From Cryptomeria japonica (taxonomy: Eukaryota > Streptophyta > Pinopsida > Cupressales > Cupressaceae), in assembly GCF_030272615.1 (NCBI RefSeq), contig NC_081414.1:48910501-48974500 (forward strand): DNA of 64,000 bases, read 5' to 3'. Shown here piece by piece: positions 46,298-57,939 of the stretch; position 1 is the stretch's first letter, and every line of letters starts with the position of its first letter. A program made the translations under genes and the position numbers. Under the pieces are notes generated by a model. That model was not told where the DNA came from, did no database searches, and was given only the letters and a program-made list of their open reading frames with translations.

Positions 46298-46324
46298 GCC
46301 CTAACCCTAGTTTCGGGTTAGGGC
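46298..46324. repeat. Telomere-like perfect palindrome
   Basis: GCCCTAACCC and GGGTTAGGGC pair perfectly over ten bases around the loop TAGTTTC. The arms resemble telomeric sequence but are too short to be an interstitial telomere. Confidence 0.7.
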
Positions 46325-46486
46325 AAGCACACTTGTTTTTTTTTAATAAGATATGTGTGTGTGGGTGTGAAAAAGAAAAGTTTAGGGTAGCATGTGACTT
46401 TGTAGGATTAAAAAAAAAAAGGGGGTAAAATAATAAAATAAAATAAAAACTTCCCCCCCCCCCTCTCTCTTTAGAATATATTTATA

Positions 46487-46528
<42 letters not shown>

Positions 46529-47118
46529 TAATTTAACTTCTATATTTGTTTGAAATCAATTAGTTAGTTGTAAAATTAATTAGTTAGTTAAGCACGTTAA
46601 ATTAGTAAATAAATGTAGAAGCATTGTAATAAAAAAAAAAAAAGATTTCAAATTTCTTGGGTAGAATAGACCCTTGGGAAAAACATAACGATAATTGTAG
46701 GGTCAAGTGGCCCATTTAAATTTAAAATTATAAGGTATTTTAACTTATGGAGATTTCATTTAATAGGGTTGTTAAATTTTATCACTAGGTCCATTTATTT
46801 AGACCCTAGGTAATTAAAGAACTATAAGAGATTATTAGACAATTAATTTTAGAGATTATATATTAAGTTTGAGATTAATTGCTAAGGGAGTCTAATTATT
46901 TATTAATGGAAGATTAGTGATAACTATTTTTGGGAAATATTAGCTCGCTTATGACTTAGTTAATTTTATCACCAAATTAAACTAATTATTTGATTCACAC
47001 AAAATATAGTTAAGACCAAACTAGATTTGCATTATTTTAATTAAGGAAGTCGTTCTAAGTTAAGTATTTTAGAAAAAAAAAAACTATTCCATTTGTGCCG
47101 AAAAGTTTGGGCATGATA

Positions 47119-47521
47119 GGGTTTCCACGTGAAAAATATGTGTGTCATGTGAAATGCTTTTGTCTTGATATGCTTTGCTTTACCTGTTAAGCACATGAAG
47201 GTTCTATGTTTTATGCCTATCTATAAAACATATTGAACTCACTGTTGTGAAGATCTGACGACTAAGTTTACCTATTTATGCATGAGAATATAATGATACT
47301 ATAGTATTGAGCTAAGAGGAAAGCTTATTGAGTGACCGGTTCATGACTGATTGAGCTGTCCTGGATGTTACCGGTTGCACTCTATTTTACTGGTATCCCC
47401 GTTTGTCAGTCATTTGGAGTATTTGCTGTCAAACTGGTTTTGGACTGATATTTGTGTTTGTACTGATTCACCCCCCCTCTCAGTACCGGTTTGGTACTAG
47501 TGGTTCATCATTGAGTTATCA
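47119..47521 (+). repeat. Copia-3 5' LTR, right part
   Basis: It resumes with GGGTTTCCACGTGAAAA and ends TTGAGTTATCA. It matches 52090-52494 in the 3' LTR. The primer-binding site TGGTATCAGAGC is at 47524-47535 with no mismatch. Confidence 0.92.
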
Positions 47522-47591
47522 GTTGGTATCAGAGCGCCTCCAGGTCCTCTGTGTTGTAAGCTTAACCTCTTGAGGATAAGATCCTAGTCAA

Positions 47592-50500
47592 ATGATGAAG
47601 AGGGAAGGTCCAAAGTTTAACAGGGAAAATTTTGGTATATGGAAAGACAGGATGAAGATATTCATCAAAAGCATGGGTGTTCAACACTGGAGTTATGTTG
47701 AAAATGTATATGTTGTTCCTATCGGTACTCTCACCGATGACCAAAAGAGAGAGATACAAGAAAATGGGCAAGTTATGGAAGCCCTCATCAGTAGCCTATT
47801 TGACATTGAGTTTATTGATGTTCAAGACAAGGTAAATCCCAAGGAGGTATGGGATGCTCTTGAAAATATCTATGGTGGTGATGAGCATGTAAAATAGGCT
47901 AAGGAAGAAAGCCTGAGAGGGAAGTTTGAAGACATGGGGATGGTTGAAGGAGAGACCATTCAGCAGTATGGAATAAGAATCAAAACAGTTGTTGGAGAAA
48001 TAAAGAGTGCAGGTGGCAAAATAGAAGATTCCACTATGGTAAGTAAAGTCTTGAGATCCTTGTTGCCGGTCTATGCAATAAGGGTCGCTGCTATTCAGGA
48101 GATGAGATCAATAGACAAGTCTAAGGTGTCCTTGGACTGCTGACAACTTGCTTGATCTTGTGCATACTGATTTATGTGGTCCTATGAAAACTAGAAGTGT
48201 GCAGGGTGATAGGTACTTCATGATTCTCACTGATGACTGCTCAAGAATGATGTGGGTCACATTCTTGAAAGACAAGTCTGAAGTTTTTGTGAAATTCAAA
48301 GCTTTCAGAGTATTAGTGGAGAAGGAAAGCGACAAAAGGATCAAGTGTCTCAGAACTGATCAAGGAGGGGAATTCACTTTCGGTGAATTCAACAAGTATT
48401 GTGAAGAATTTGGCATCAAGAGACAGCTGTCTACCCCCCAGACTCCACAGCAGAATGGCCTAGCAGAGAGGAATAACCAGATTGTGGTTGAAGCAGCTAG
48501 AACCATGTTGATCCAAGGAAAGGTAGCTCACACCTTTTGGAGAGAAGCGGTGAGCACTGCAGTCTACACTATGAACTAGGTACTCATCAAAAAGGGTAAG
48601 GACAAAACTCCTTATGAGTATTGGACCGGTAAGACACCTATGGTTAACTACTTTAAGGTATTTGGTAGCAAGTGTTACATCAAGAGGAGTGAACATCAGG
48701 GCAAATTTGAAGCTAAATGTGATGAGGGAATATTTCTAGGGTATTCCACCAAGAGTAAAGCTTTCAAGTGCTACAACAATAGGACTCAGAGAATTATGGA
48801 AAGCATCAATGTAAGAGTTGATGAATCCTCTGAGAAGACTGAGGAAAACGACAGTGAGCAAGCTGTAAATGAACCGGTTGCAACCTTCTGGGAACCAGTT
48901 GTCAGTCAACCGAGTACCAGTAATAGTGTTCCTGAACCAGTGAATGCTAATACTGATGAAGATGAGGATGAAGAAGAAAAGAAAGAAGAACCAGTTAAGA
49001 CCATTCCTCGGTATGTCAAGTTGAATCATGATCCCAAGCAGATCATAGGTGATAAGGATGTAGGAATCCTTACTAGAAGAAAGATTAGAGAAAACTCATG
49101 TATGATCTCTGAATTTGAGCCTAAGTCATTCAAAGAGGCTCATAAAGATGAAGACTGGATCAAGGCAATGGAAGAAGAACTTGACCAGATAGAGAAAAAT
49201 GGTACATGGTCCTTGGTACCTAGACTAGAGCATAAAATGTCATTGGCACGAAATGGGTGTTCACAAATAAGTTGAATGAGGATGGCACAATGATTAGGAA
49301 TAAAGCCAGATTGGTATGCAAAGGATATGCTCAAGAAGAAGGAGAAGACTATGGGGAAACCTTTTCTCCTGTAGCCAGATTGGAAGGAGTTCATATACTT
49401 CTTGCATATGTAGCTTTTAAGAGGTTCAAGGTATATCAAATGGATGTAAAATCTGCATTCCTAAATGGTGTACTTGAAGAGGAGGTATATATTGAGCAAC
49501 CAGATGGGTTTGCCCTATCTGAAGATAGTGACATGGTATGTAGGCTACATAAAGCATTATATGGTCTAAAGAAAGCACCTAGGGCATGGTATGAGCACCT
49601 ACATTCCCATCTTGTGAAGATTGGATTTGAGAGAACAAGTGAAGATAGCAATATCTACTTGAGGTCTGAAGGAGATCAGATCCTGATCTGTGAAGTTTTT
49701 GTTGATGACATCATCTTTGGTGGATATGACAAGATGAGTCATGAGTTTGCTAATGAGATGAAGAAAGAGTTTTAGATGTCACTCATAGGGGAGATTAAGT
49801 TCTTCATTGGACTGCAGATCCAACAGATGGAAGATGGAATCTTCATCACTTAGTCCAAATATGTCACAGAGGTGTTGAAGACTTTTGGCATGGAAGATAG
49901 CAAACCGGTTGGTACACCAATGGTGACCGGTTGCAAATTGACAAAAGAGGATGATTCCGCACTGGTTGATGAGAAGGAATACCGATCAATGATTGGTAAG
50001 TTGCATTATGTAGTGCATAACAGACCAGATATTGCACATGCAGTTGGCATTACTGCAAGGTTCCACAAGAGTCCAAGAGAATCTCACTTGATTGCAGTCA
50101 AGCGGACTCTTAGGTATCTAAGAGGAATAGTTGACTATGGATTATGGTACCCATACAACAATAATTTCAATCTGAAAGTGTTCATAGATGCTGATTGGGC
50201 AGGCAATGTGGATGATTGGAAGAGCACAACTGGTGGTGCATTCTTTCTTGGTGGTAGACTGGTCTCATGGATGAGTAAAAAGTAGAGTTGTATCTCTCAG
50301 TCTACAGCAGAAGCGGAGTATGTTGCAGCTTTCATGAACTGCACTCAGACAATCTGGATGAAGCATGTACTGGAAGGCTTCAAGATCCCTGTATCTGAAC
50401 CGATGAGTATATTTTGTGATAACACAAGTGCTATCAATATATCAAAGAATCCGGTTTTACATTCTAGAACCAAACATTTTGAGCTTAAGTATCATTTCTT

Positions 50501-50651
50501 AAGGGAAAAGGTTTAGAATAAAGAGATTGTACTGGAGCATGTGTCTAGTAAGGAGCAGTTAGCAGACATATTCACCAAGCCTCTCCCAAAGACAACATTT
50601 GTGCATTTGAGAGGTGAATTAGGGGTATTGCCCCTTTAGGAGGTGAACTAA
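47592..50651 (+). pseudogene. Copia-3 gag-pol polyprotein, internally deleted and broken
   Basis: Gag starts at the MMKREGPKF motif (47592). At about 48138 the sequence jumps from gag (KVSLD) to integrase (LLDLVHTDLCGPM). Relative to Copia-2 about 1022 bp are gone, with three shared bases (ACT) at the join, and the frame is lost. Integrase (RTDQGGEF, GLAERNNQ), the acidic linker, reverse transcriptase ([24 protein letters not shown] at 49698-49709) and RNase H follow; the RNase H start reads IDADWAGN. A one-base deletion near 49236 shifts frame. Stops: TAG at 47895, 48577, 49773, 49851, 50283, 50514 and 50637. All are TAG. The frame ends at TAA 50649. Confidence 0.92.
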
Positions 50652-50868
50652 AAGTGATTGTTCCACATCAGTCAGGTACTAGAAAGACAAATTTTTGGTT
50701 GATTGGTGTGTTGAAGGATGCTACTCCTCAGGGGGAGCAGCATGATGAAACAGTGATGATTGTACCTCCACTTTGGCATTGTTGTCAAAGGGGGAGAAGG
50801 AATGAAGCGAAAAGATATCTGCAACAAATGGGGAGAAGATGTGAAGCAGAGAAGATATCTTTTGTATA

Positions 50869-50956
50869 TTGCCATCAATGCCAAAGGGGGAGATTGTTGG
50901 CATTATGTGAACTGACATGAAGACATAATGATATTGTATGTTATCATTGATGTCAA
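50869..50956 (+). promoter_or_regulatory. Copia-3 polypurine tract with flanking inverted repeat
   Basis: AAAGGGGGAGAT (50883-50894) precedes the 3' LTR. TTGCCATCAATGCCAA (50869-50884) and TTATCATTGATGTCAA (50941-50956) flank the junction. Extra GGGGGAG motifs lie near 50731 and 50790. Confidence 0.75.
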
Positions 50957-52494
50957 TATGAGACATAGTGTGAACCGACACATGTGATAAGTGAAGAGAG
51001 AGGAACTGGCATTTGTATGAACCGGTTTATATGCCAAAGTGAAGCGACATATTTGTTCAAGGTGAACCGGCATGTAGCTATGGGAACCAGCACATGGAAG
51101 CATTGTATGAGTACCGGTTGGTAGGTAGCTTCCACTTTGGGATTTTCGGTTGGAGTACCTCAAGTCTGTGTGACTCAATCGGTGATCTTTGTGTGATGAG
51201 TTAGCAGTATGATGGAGGACAGATCGTGTTGCCACATAAGCTCTGTGTGCGTGAAGGATTTTGCATGAAGATGACTATTCCTATCTACCTCAGGAATGTG
51301 CGAAGTCTATCAAACGGTGATAACGCGTGATGGGTTATCAGCTGCCATGAAATCGGTGGATAATGGACGATGGAGAATGTCTTGAGATCGATTCAAGATT
51401 GTTGCATTTAATGCAGTATGATTCAACGGTCTGGATCGAACCGTTTGAATTGCTTAACCTAATAGGTTTAGGGTTTAGGGGTTTTTGCTACCGACCTGTA
51501 TGTTTCCTATAAGGTCGATGTTGTGTTTCTTTCTGAGGTTGTTGGTAGAAGTTGTGAGTGTGTATCCAAGGGAAGTGATACGTAATTCTTGCCAGACCAA
51601 AGGAGAGAAGAGATACCTGCAAAGTGAATGTGCAGAAGGAAAAGAGGAGCCTAAATGGATCTGCATTAGCATTGAGTGTTGTTAACAGATCATTGTAATA
51701 CTTGTTGATCTCTAACCACTTCAACAATTGTAAAATCCCCTAGCAGGGTAGCCTTAACTGGCTTGATTCAAAATCCCTTAAATTGGGTGGTCTTAACTGG
51801 CTTGATTCAAATCCCTTAACCGGGTAACTCGAGGCTAATGAGTTCTGAGAAGCTATAGAGCTTAGGAGATCCTTTCAGCTATTGAGTTCTTGAAATCCTC
51901 TAACAAGGTGACCCTACTGGGTTTAACCCTTAATCGGGTATCCCTTAACCGGGTGATCCCTAACAGGATAGGTTCCTACCAGAACCCATTGTAATGTCCT
52001 TAACTGGACAAGGCTCCTAATAGAGCGGACTTCTAAAGAGTTCAAAAAGGAGCTTGTGGGTATTCATCCCCACCGTGGTTTTTCCCAGTTGGGTTTCCAC
52101 GTGAAAAATATGTGTGTCATGTGAAATGCTTTTGTCTTGATATGCTTTGCTTTACCTATTAAGCACATGAAGGTTCTATGTTTTATGCTTGTCTATAAAA
52201 CATATTGAACTCACTGTTGTGAAGATTTGACGATTAAGTTTACCTTTTTATGCATGAGAATATAATGATACTGTAGTATTGAGCTAAGAGGAAAGCTTAT
52301 TGAGTGACCGGTTCATGACTGATTGAGCTGTACTGGATGTTACCGGTTGCACTCTGTTTTACCAGTATCCCTATTTGTCAGTCATTTGGAGTATTTGTTG
52401 TCAAGCCAATTTTGGATTGATATTTGTGTTTGTACTGATTCACGCCCCCCTCTCAGTACCGGTTTGGTACTAGTGGTTCATCATTGAGTTATCA
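50895..52494 (+). repeat. Copia-3 3' LTR
   Basis: It begins TGTTGGCATTATGTGAACTG and ends GAGTTATCA, followed by CGATT. It is uninterrupted, so it gives the full LTR sequence of the copy. The telo-box is at 51467-51480, with CTATAAGGTCGATG about 30 bases further on. Confidence 0.94.
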
Positions 52495-52499
52495 CGATT

Positions 52500-55400
52500 C
52501 CCCAGCCAAATTTTGACCAAATAGACCAAACTGTTTGCTACAAGAGGAGTCTACAGAGGTGCCACATGGAGCATCTAGAATAATCTATTTTGGTGAAATG
52601 TTTATCCACTCGGATCAATAATACAAAGTGCATATTAATTGTTAATTGAGTCATAATAAATTAGGTTGGTTTTAGCTATTTAATGTGATTTAACAACCAG
52701 ATTGTTCATTCTTCATTCAACTCATGAAATATAATCATAATTAATAATATGTTATAGTTCAATTAAAAGTAAAATTTGATTATGATGAACCATCAATAAA
52801 TACAATTTTCATTTATTTATTTTTCTAATAAGTATTTACCTATTAAGAGGGTAGCGTCCTATATTAAAGAAAATGAACTTAGATACATCCAAAGGAAAAT
52901 AAACTTAGATATATACCTATACTTTTGTAGGAATTTAGTTTGAATAGTTGAATTGTAGCCCTCATAATATATAATCTCCTATAATGATAGTAGATGACCA
53001 AGACAAAGGATAATGAAGATGATATAAGAATATCATACAATATCCCTTCCCTTGGGAAGGAAAAAAACCAAGTAGAGATGCAAGATGTCTTTCCATGAAG
53101 GAAGAAATATCACATTCACTTTTATTATTGTTGTTGTCTCTAAAATCTACTCAAGTGTTATCATATTTGTATGAAAGTACATTGCAATCAAATTAAATAT
53201 GAGACCAAAATAAAAAAGGTGAAAAGACAAGAACAAGTTCATATCTATGAAGAAGAAGATCAAATGGTGAAGATTGTATGACAATAGCTATGATGATACT
53301 ATCATCAATCAAGAGATGTTTCCTCAAGTGCGTATCATATATTTATAAGATAAAAATTAGAAATAAAACCTATAATATTTATCAGGTAATCATCCCAATA
53401 TACCAAATCTAGAATACTATAAGTTACCTACTTTAAAGGACTCAAACAAATAATATTGGAGATTATGTGATGTCATTATATGTCACCAAAATATATTTTT
53501 TATTTGATGATGATGTGATGTGTCCATAAAAGATGTGTGGATACAAACACCTTGTAGATGAGGGGCTTTGCTACCCTCAACATTATGAGATCTCAAGGAA
53601 CAAATCTACCTTTGCTACGTCACTTTAGTGGCACTCTAGTGAGTCAGGGGATCAATGAAAGAGTATAAAAAATGCTATGCTACTATACAAATTATCAAGT
53701 AACAAGAGTATCTGAAAGATAAAATGATATTGTAATAATACAAAAATAATATTAATGAAACACAAATGTTACCATTAGTCTATTGAGGTCTCGGGTTCAG
53801 GATGTTAGTGCATCGTGCTATTGTTTGTATGGCTAGAAGATAGGGAATCAACAAAATGCACTCTCAAACTCGGTTTTGCACCAAGAACTTGTTTGTTAGC
53901 TATGTACACTCAGACAAGGGGAAATGTTGGGGCTGTATAGGGGTTTGCCTCAATCAAACCCCCATTTCAATGTTTCTACATCCACAGACAGCTAGATAGA
54001 TAGATAGATTAGATAAAAGATAAAATGATAACATAATAGAAACAAACCTCACTCAATGGAGGAAAACCCCTATTACAAGAGATACTAAGATAGATTCATA
54101 AAAATGCAACTAGATAATAGATGCATCAAAAGATTAGATATTTATGATTATGTAATATTGCAAAAAATAAAGATAAATAAGATAATCGAGAGAAGAAGAA
54201 GCATTATAGCCAAATCCCTCACTTGAGATAGTATGATAGTGCTTTCAATGTAAATTTTGGTAGAGCTTTGCTATAGTAAGATGAGAGCCAAAGGGATCAA
54301 GAGAGACAAAAAGTAGAGCCTTCAAAAGAATGATGAGTCTAGAAGAAAGAGTGAGCAAAGGCTGGGGTTTTTTATACTTAGAACAGAGACGGGTGACTAT
54401 TTTAGAGATGTCCAAGTGAGGGGACATGTATCGGCAAAATCTTGGTATGGAATATGCCATTTTGAATTCAAGTATTTTTTAGGACTTTTCCACACCAGAC
54501 TATCATCTGTGTCAAAATGATCATAAATATGATTTGGAAGGGATTGGAATCGCTTCATCTTTGGAGTTCACGATATCCGAATGACAAGATTCTGATCATG
54601 AGATTTGTCATAAATGCATCGGGTATAATGCAAGAGTATCATAAATGCACCAAGTGTAATTTAAGACACTACATTTTTCCCCCACTTTAGTGAACTGATT
54701 GACTCAGGAGATCAGGTGCACTAAAGTATCTCAAAAAAATAAAAACATTAAACTCACATAGTGCATTGAATGCATTAATTACCTTATTAAAAATGATACT
54801 ATAAAGGATGTGGAGGTTGACTAGGTGAACATGAATAATGCCCCTAGCACTCAATGAAAACTACAATGTCTAATGTGAAAGTCAAAGTACTGCAAGAATA
54901 AAAATTTATTAGTGCAAAAAAAAGAAGAAACTTCTTCTACAAGAGGAATGCTCAAGATACATTAGTATGAGTTAGAAAATAAAAATTGACAGAGGATGAG
55001 TATATGACCCTCATGTTTTTCCCCTAGCAAGATGGGGAAAAATAAGGAGGATGATCTACAACTATCACAAAAATTTTGAACAAATTTTAGGCAAAAACTT
55101 GGCTATATAATCAAGAGGTGGGCACCTAGAAGGGTCATTTTTACCGTTGAGCATGAGGATTTTCTCTGAGATTTGTATACAGCCTCAACGAAAATGCCTC
55201 ATAGATGTGAGTTTCGGGCTACCAGGATCGAGGAGCTGCACACCTCTATGTAGTAGGGTGACTAGCCAAATGAGGTAAGCCTCATTTCACATCTTTTTGT
55301 TGTTTTTTACATATTTTATAGCTAGTTCAAAAATCGAAGCAACGCATGCATCCCAAATCTAGCGTGTGCATCCCATTTTTCATCTGTTCATCTTGAATCC

Positions 55401-55640
55401 ACACATTCATCCTGGGATGAATCTCATGTTGGCATCCAAGCTGCACATTGGAGTCAGAACCATGCACTAATGTCTGACCTACACATTGGCATCTAAGGAC
55501 ATAGATGCACTGGTGTCTTCCAGGCACACTAGCATCCTGGAAAGCCAATTAAAATGATAGAGTATAATATTTTGCATGGTACTAATTTTGAATGGGAAAC
55601 TGATAGATGTATTACTTATACAGGGTTTCCATAGGTTTGT
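52500..55640. other. Gene-empty spacer with possible LTR debris
   Basis: No gene is recognised. Around 53930-54080, TGTTGGGGCTGTATAGGGG, CAATCAAACCCCCATTTC and GGAGGAAAACCCCTATTAC look like LTR-type text without clear ends. A GATA-type microsatellite sits near 53991-54015. At 55330-55545 a loose repeat of GCATCC / CACATTGGCATC / GCACACTAGCATCC words recurs about every 25-30 bases. At 55280-55324 a GTAAGC ... TATTTTATAG pair could be an old intron just ahead of the next feature. Confidence 0.4.
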
Positions 55641-56552
55641 GAGCACACCAACGGACACTTACTGAGCTTGTTGCATGATCGAGCAAATAAGCTACCACTA
55701 GTAGACTGCAGACGATTGTGGCATATTAGATTATGGTGGGTGTATTTAATTCTCGAGTTCATGTTCCATGCACCCATGCTATGAGATTTGATGGAGAGGT
55801 GGGATATGGACACCATATCTTTCCATCTCCCAATAGGGGAGATGACCATCACACTATTAGATGTATACAAGATCTTATGCTTGCCCATCCGAGGTGAGCG
55901 AGTAGCATTATCCATGAGATTGACATGTGAGCTATGAGAGGGATAGGAGTGGTGCATAGGTCAGGTCATTGATGCGATTGTCTACATCTACCTATGTGCA
56001 ATTGAGCAAGGCCAAAGGTCGATTTTGTTGATCCGACAGATCATGATTGTAGTGGTGGCACTTAGAGTAGCCACAAATGGACATGGCTCTCATCTCCCAA
56101 CATGTATTAGAGAGATGGAGGAGGATAAGATAGTATTCACGTGGGGGAAGGGCATGCTTGCCCATCTGTGCCACAACCTGAGCAGGTATGTATATCACAA
56201 GTACCATAGTGTCATAACATCCAAATTGCTCCAGGTCTGGATTTTTGAGCATATTAGCTGCACAAAGCTAGTTGAGTTCTCCTACCTGATAATAGTAGAC
56301 ATGCCATGACCTCACAAATATCCACTATGACAAGGCGACAAGAGGATAAGAGACTTGATGTTTTGGAGAGTTTCCTTCGATTGCCTTGGGGTCAGAGATG
56401 TTATCTGGCAACCATATCGAGGTGATCCCACAATAGTGGGTTACATTTTCACCCACAAAGAAAAAACACTGTTGGTAATTTTTTTTTCTCAAGAGTGTAT
56501 GATCAAACAAGAAGTGTTCGATCTAACTATGCTTGGATGTTCGATCGTATAG
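55640..56552 (+). pseudogene. Plant mobile domain (PMD) protein, decayed
   Basis: One frame reads through with stops. LLSLLHDRANKLPLVDCRRL leads into FMFHAPML, then LMERWDMDTISFHLPIGEMT and ITLLDVYKILCLPIRGE. This is the hallmark of the plant mobile domain (aminotransferase-like PMD, as in MAIN/MAIL1), whose text is typically ERW...THTFHLP.GEMTITL.DV..LLGLPI.G. Downstream are LLQVWIFEHI (56230s) and DVIWQPYRGDP (about 56395-56430), the usual C-terminal motifs. In-frame stops include TGA 55782, TGA and TAG near 55935, and TGA 56307. PMDs occur both in host genes and inside LTR and MULE transposons; no transposon ends were seen here. Confidence 0.75.
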
Positions 56553-57159
56553 GTGATGTCAAGGGGGTTTGATCGAAGGGATTTTCCATTAATATTTTAT
56601 GGGGTTCAATCGAATGCCTCCTTTGATCGAACCTCCTTTTAATTAAATTTTTTAACAAACATTATATTAACCAAGGTGATAGTTATTTTGTCATTTTCAA
56701 TTGTCTTTTTAGGCTCCACAGGGTGTTAGATTGAACCCCCTTGGCAATTTTTGGCTAGCAAAGCTCCTTAGCACCGACAACACTCACTATTTTAGCTTCA
56801 TTGTACTAGGTACACCAAATTCTTTTTTTTTGTTTAAAATTGCTTGTATGTTGTTTTTTTTTGTATTTGTTTTTGTTTATTGTTAGATTTATAATTTTTT
56901 TAATAAGTACAAATGTTTATTTTTGTATTCTTGTATTTTTAGATAAGTAGTTGTATATTTAAATCACATAGAAAACTCTAAAAAACCTTAGAAAAATCTT
57001 TGAAAATCTTAGTTTTTTTTGTAGAAAAATTTAGATAACCTTACAAAAATTAGAAAACCTTAAGAATTTTTTAGAAAAACTTAGAAAAATTCTTGTATTA
57101 CATTACAAAACCAAAGAAAAACTCTTTAAAAACCTTAAAATATTTTCATTAAAACCTTT
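56553..57159. other. Spacer with repeated GATCGAA words
   Basis: At 56515-56645 the words GTTCGATCT, GTTCGATCG, TTTGATCGAAGG, GTTCAATCGAAT and TTTGATCGAACC recur in alternating orientation. After that the sequence is T- and A-rich (TTAGAAAAACTTAG types) with no gene. Confidence 0.5.
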
Positions 57160-57193
57160 CTCTCTCCCTCACTCCCCTTTTAAGTATTTTTAG

Positions 57194-57244
<51 letters not shown>

Positions 57245-57709
57245 CTCCCTCCTTAATTCTTCTCTCTTCCTCTCTCACCTTTAAGTTTTTTTACTCTCTC
57301 TTTCTCCTTCTCTCCACTTAATTATTTTTACCCTCCCTCTATCTCTCTCTCTCTCTCTCTCTCCCCCTTAAGTATTTTTACACACTCACTCTTTCAAGAT
57401 CTCTCTCCCTCTCTATACCTTAACTCTTTTTACAAACTCTTTCTAGATATCTCTCTCCCTCTCTCCCCTTAATTATTTTTGCTCTCTTTCTCTCTCTCTC
57501 TTTCCTTAAATCTTTTTAGGACCTCTCTCTCTCTCTCTCTCCCCTTAATTATTTTTACACACCCTCTCTCTCTAGATCTCTCTATCGCTCTCAAGACCTT
57601 AAGTCTTTTGACACTCTCTCTAAATATCTCTCTCATTCTCTCCCCTTAAGTGAAGTTATACACACACTTTCTCTAGATCTATATCTCCCTCTCTCCCCTT
57701 AAGTCTTTT

Positions 57710-57749
<40 letters not shown>

Positions 57750-57930
57750 TTAAGTGTTTTTACACACTCTCTACATCTCTCTCTCCCTCTCTCCCCTTAA
57801 GTCTTTTTACTTTGTCTTTGTATCTATATATCTGTCTGTCTATCTGTTTGTCTCTGTCTCCGTCTCTGTCCATCTCTCTGTCTCTCTGACTATTTGTATC
57901 TCTGTCTCTCTCCCCAAATATTTTTCTTTA
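57160..57930. repeat. CT-rich minisatellite
   Basis: A unit of roughly 60-80 bp recurs: (CT)n, CCCCTTAAGTATTTTTAC, ACACTCTCTCTAGATC, TCTCTCCCTCTC. At least eight degenerate copies are present, with pure (CT) stretches at 57198-57228 and 57715-57746. It ends near 57930 with CTGTCTCTCTCCCC. Confidence 0.88.
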
Positions 57931-57939
57931 ATTAAATTA

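Larger units (their letters stand above)
42755..47118 (+). mobile_element. 4.36-kb solo LTR with GGGTT target-site duplication
   Basis: It starts TGTGAGGCCCTACCCCGACT, which resembles Tekay/Del-type Gypsy LTR starts (TGTAACACCCCGACT type), and ends GGGCATGATA (CA decayed to TA). GGGTT flanks it exactly at 42750-42754 and 47119-47123. No PBS, PPT or pol motif was seen, so it is read as a single very long LTR. A short non-coding element is the alternative. Inside are runs of C followed by 9-10 A (45000-45630), TA microsatellites, a GC-rich hairpin array (45874-46042) and a telomere-like palindrome (46298-46324). Reading frames at about 44223-44805 and 45786-46278 show no known likeness. Confidence 0.7.
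41568..52494 (+). mobile_element. Copia-3: second copy of the Copia-2 family
   Basis: The 5' LTR is 41568-42754 plus 47124-47521, split by a solo LTR. The 3' LTR is 50895-52494 (1600 bp). The exact target duplication CGATT is at 41563-41567 and 52495-52499. Without the inserted LTR and one GGGTT the element is about 6.56 kb. Compared with Copia-2 it lacks about 1.02 kb covering the end of gag, the knuckle, the protease and the start of integrase. It therefore moved as a full element and decayed later, or moved in trans as a deletion derivative. Confidence 0.93.

Noticed and set aside
46298-46324. Interstitial telomere
   Set aside because: There are only one to two repeat units per arm, arranged as an inverted pair. 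This is not a telomeric array.
47895-47897. Programmed readthrough or recoding at the shared gag TAG
   Set aside because: Many other TAG codons in the same elements sit at former CAG codons in places where readthrough makes no sense, so decay is the simpler explanation. It is kept as a question in the findings only.
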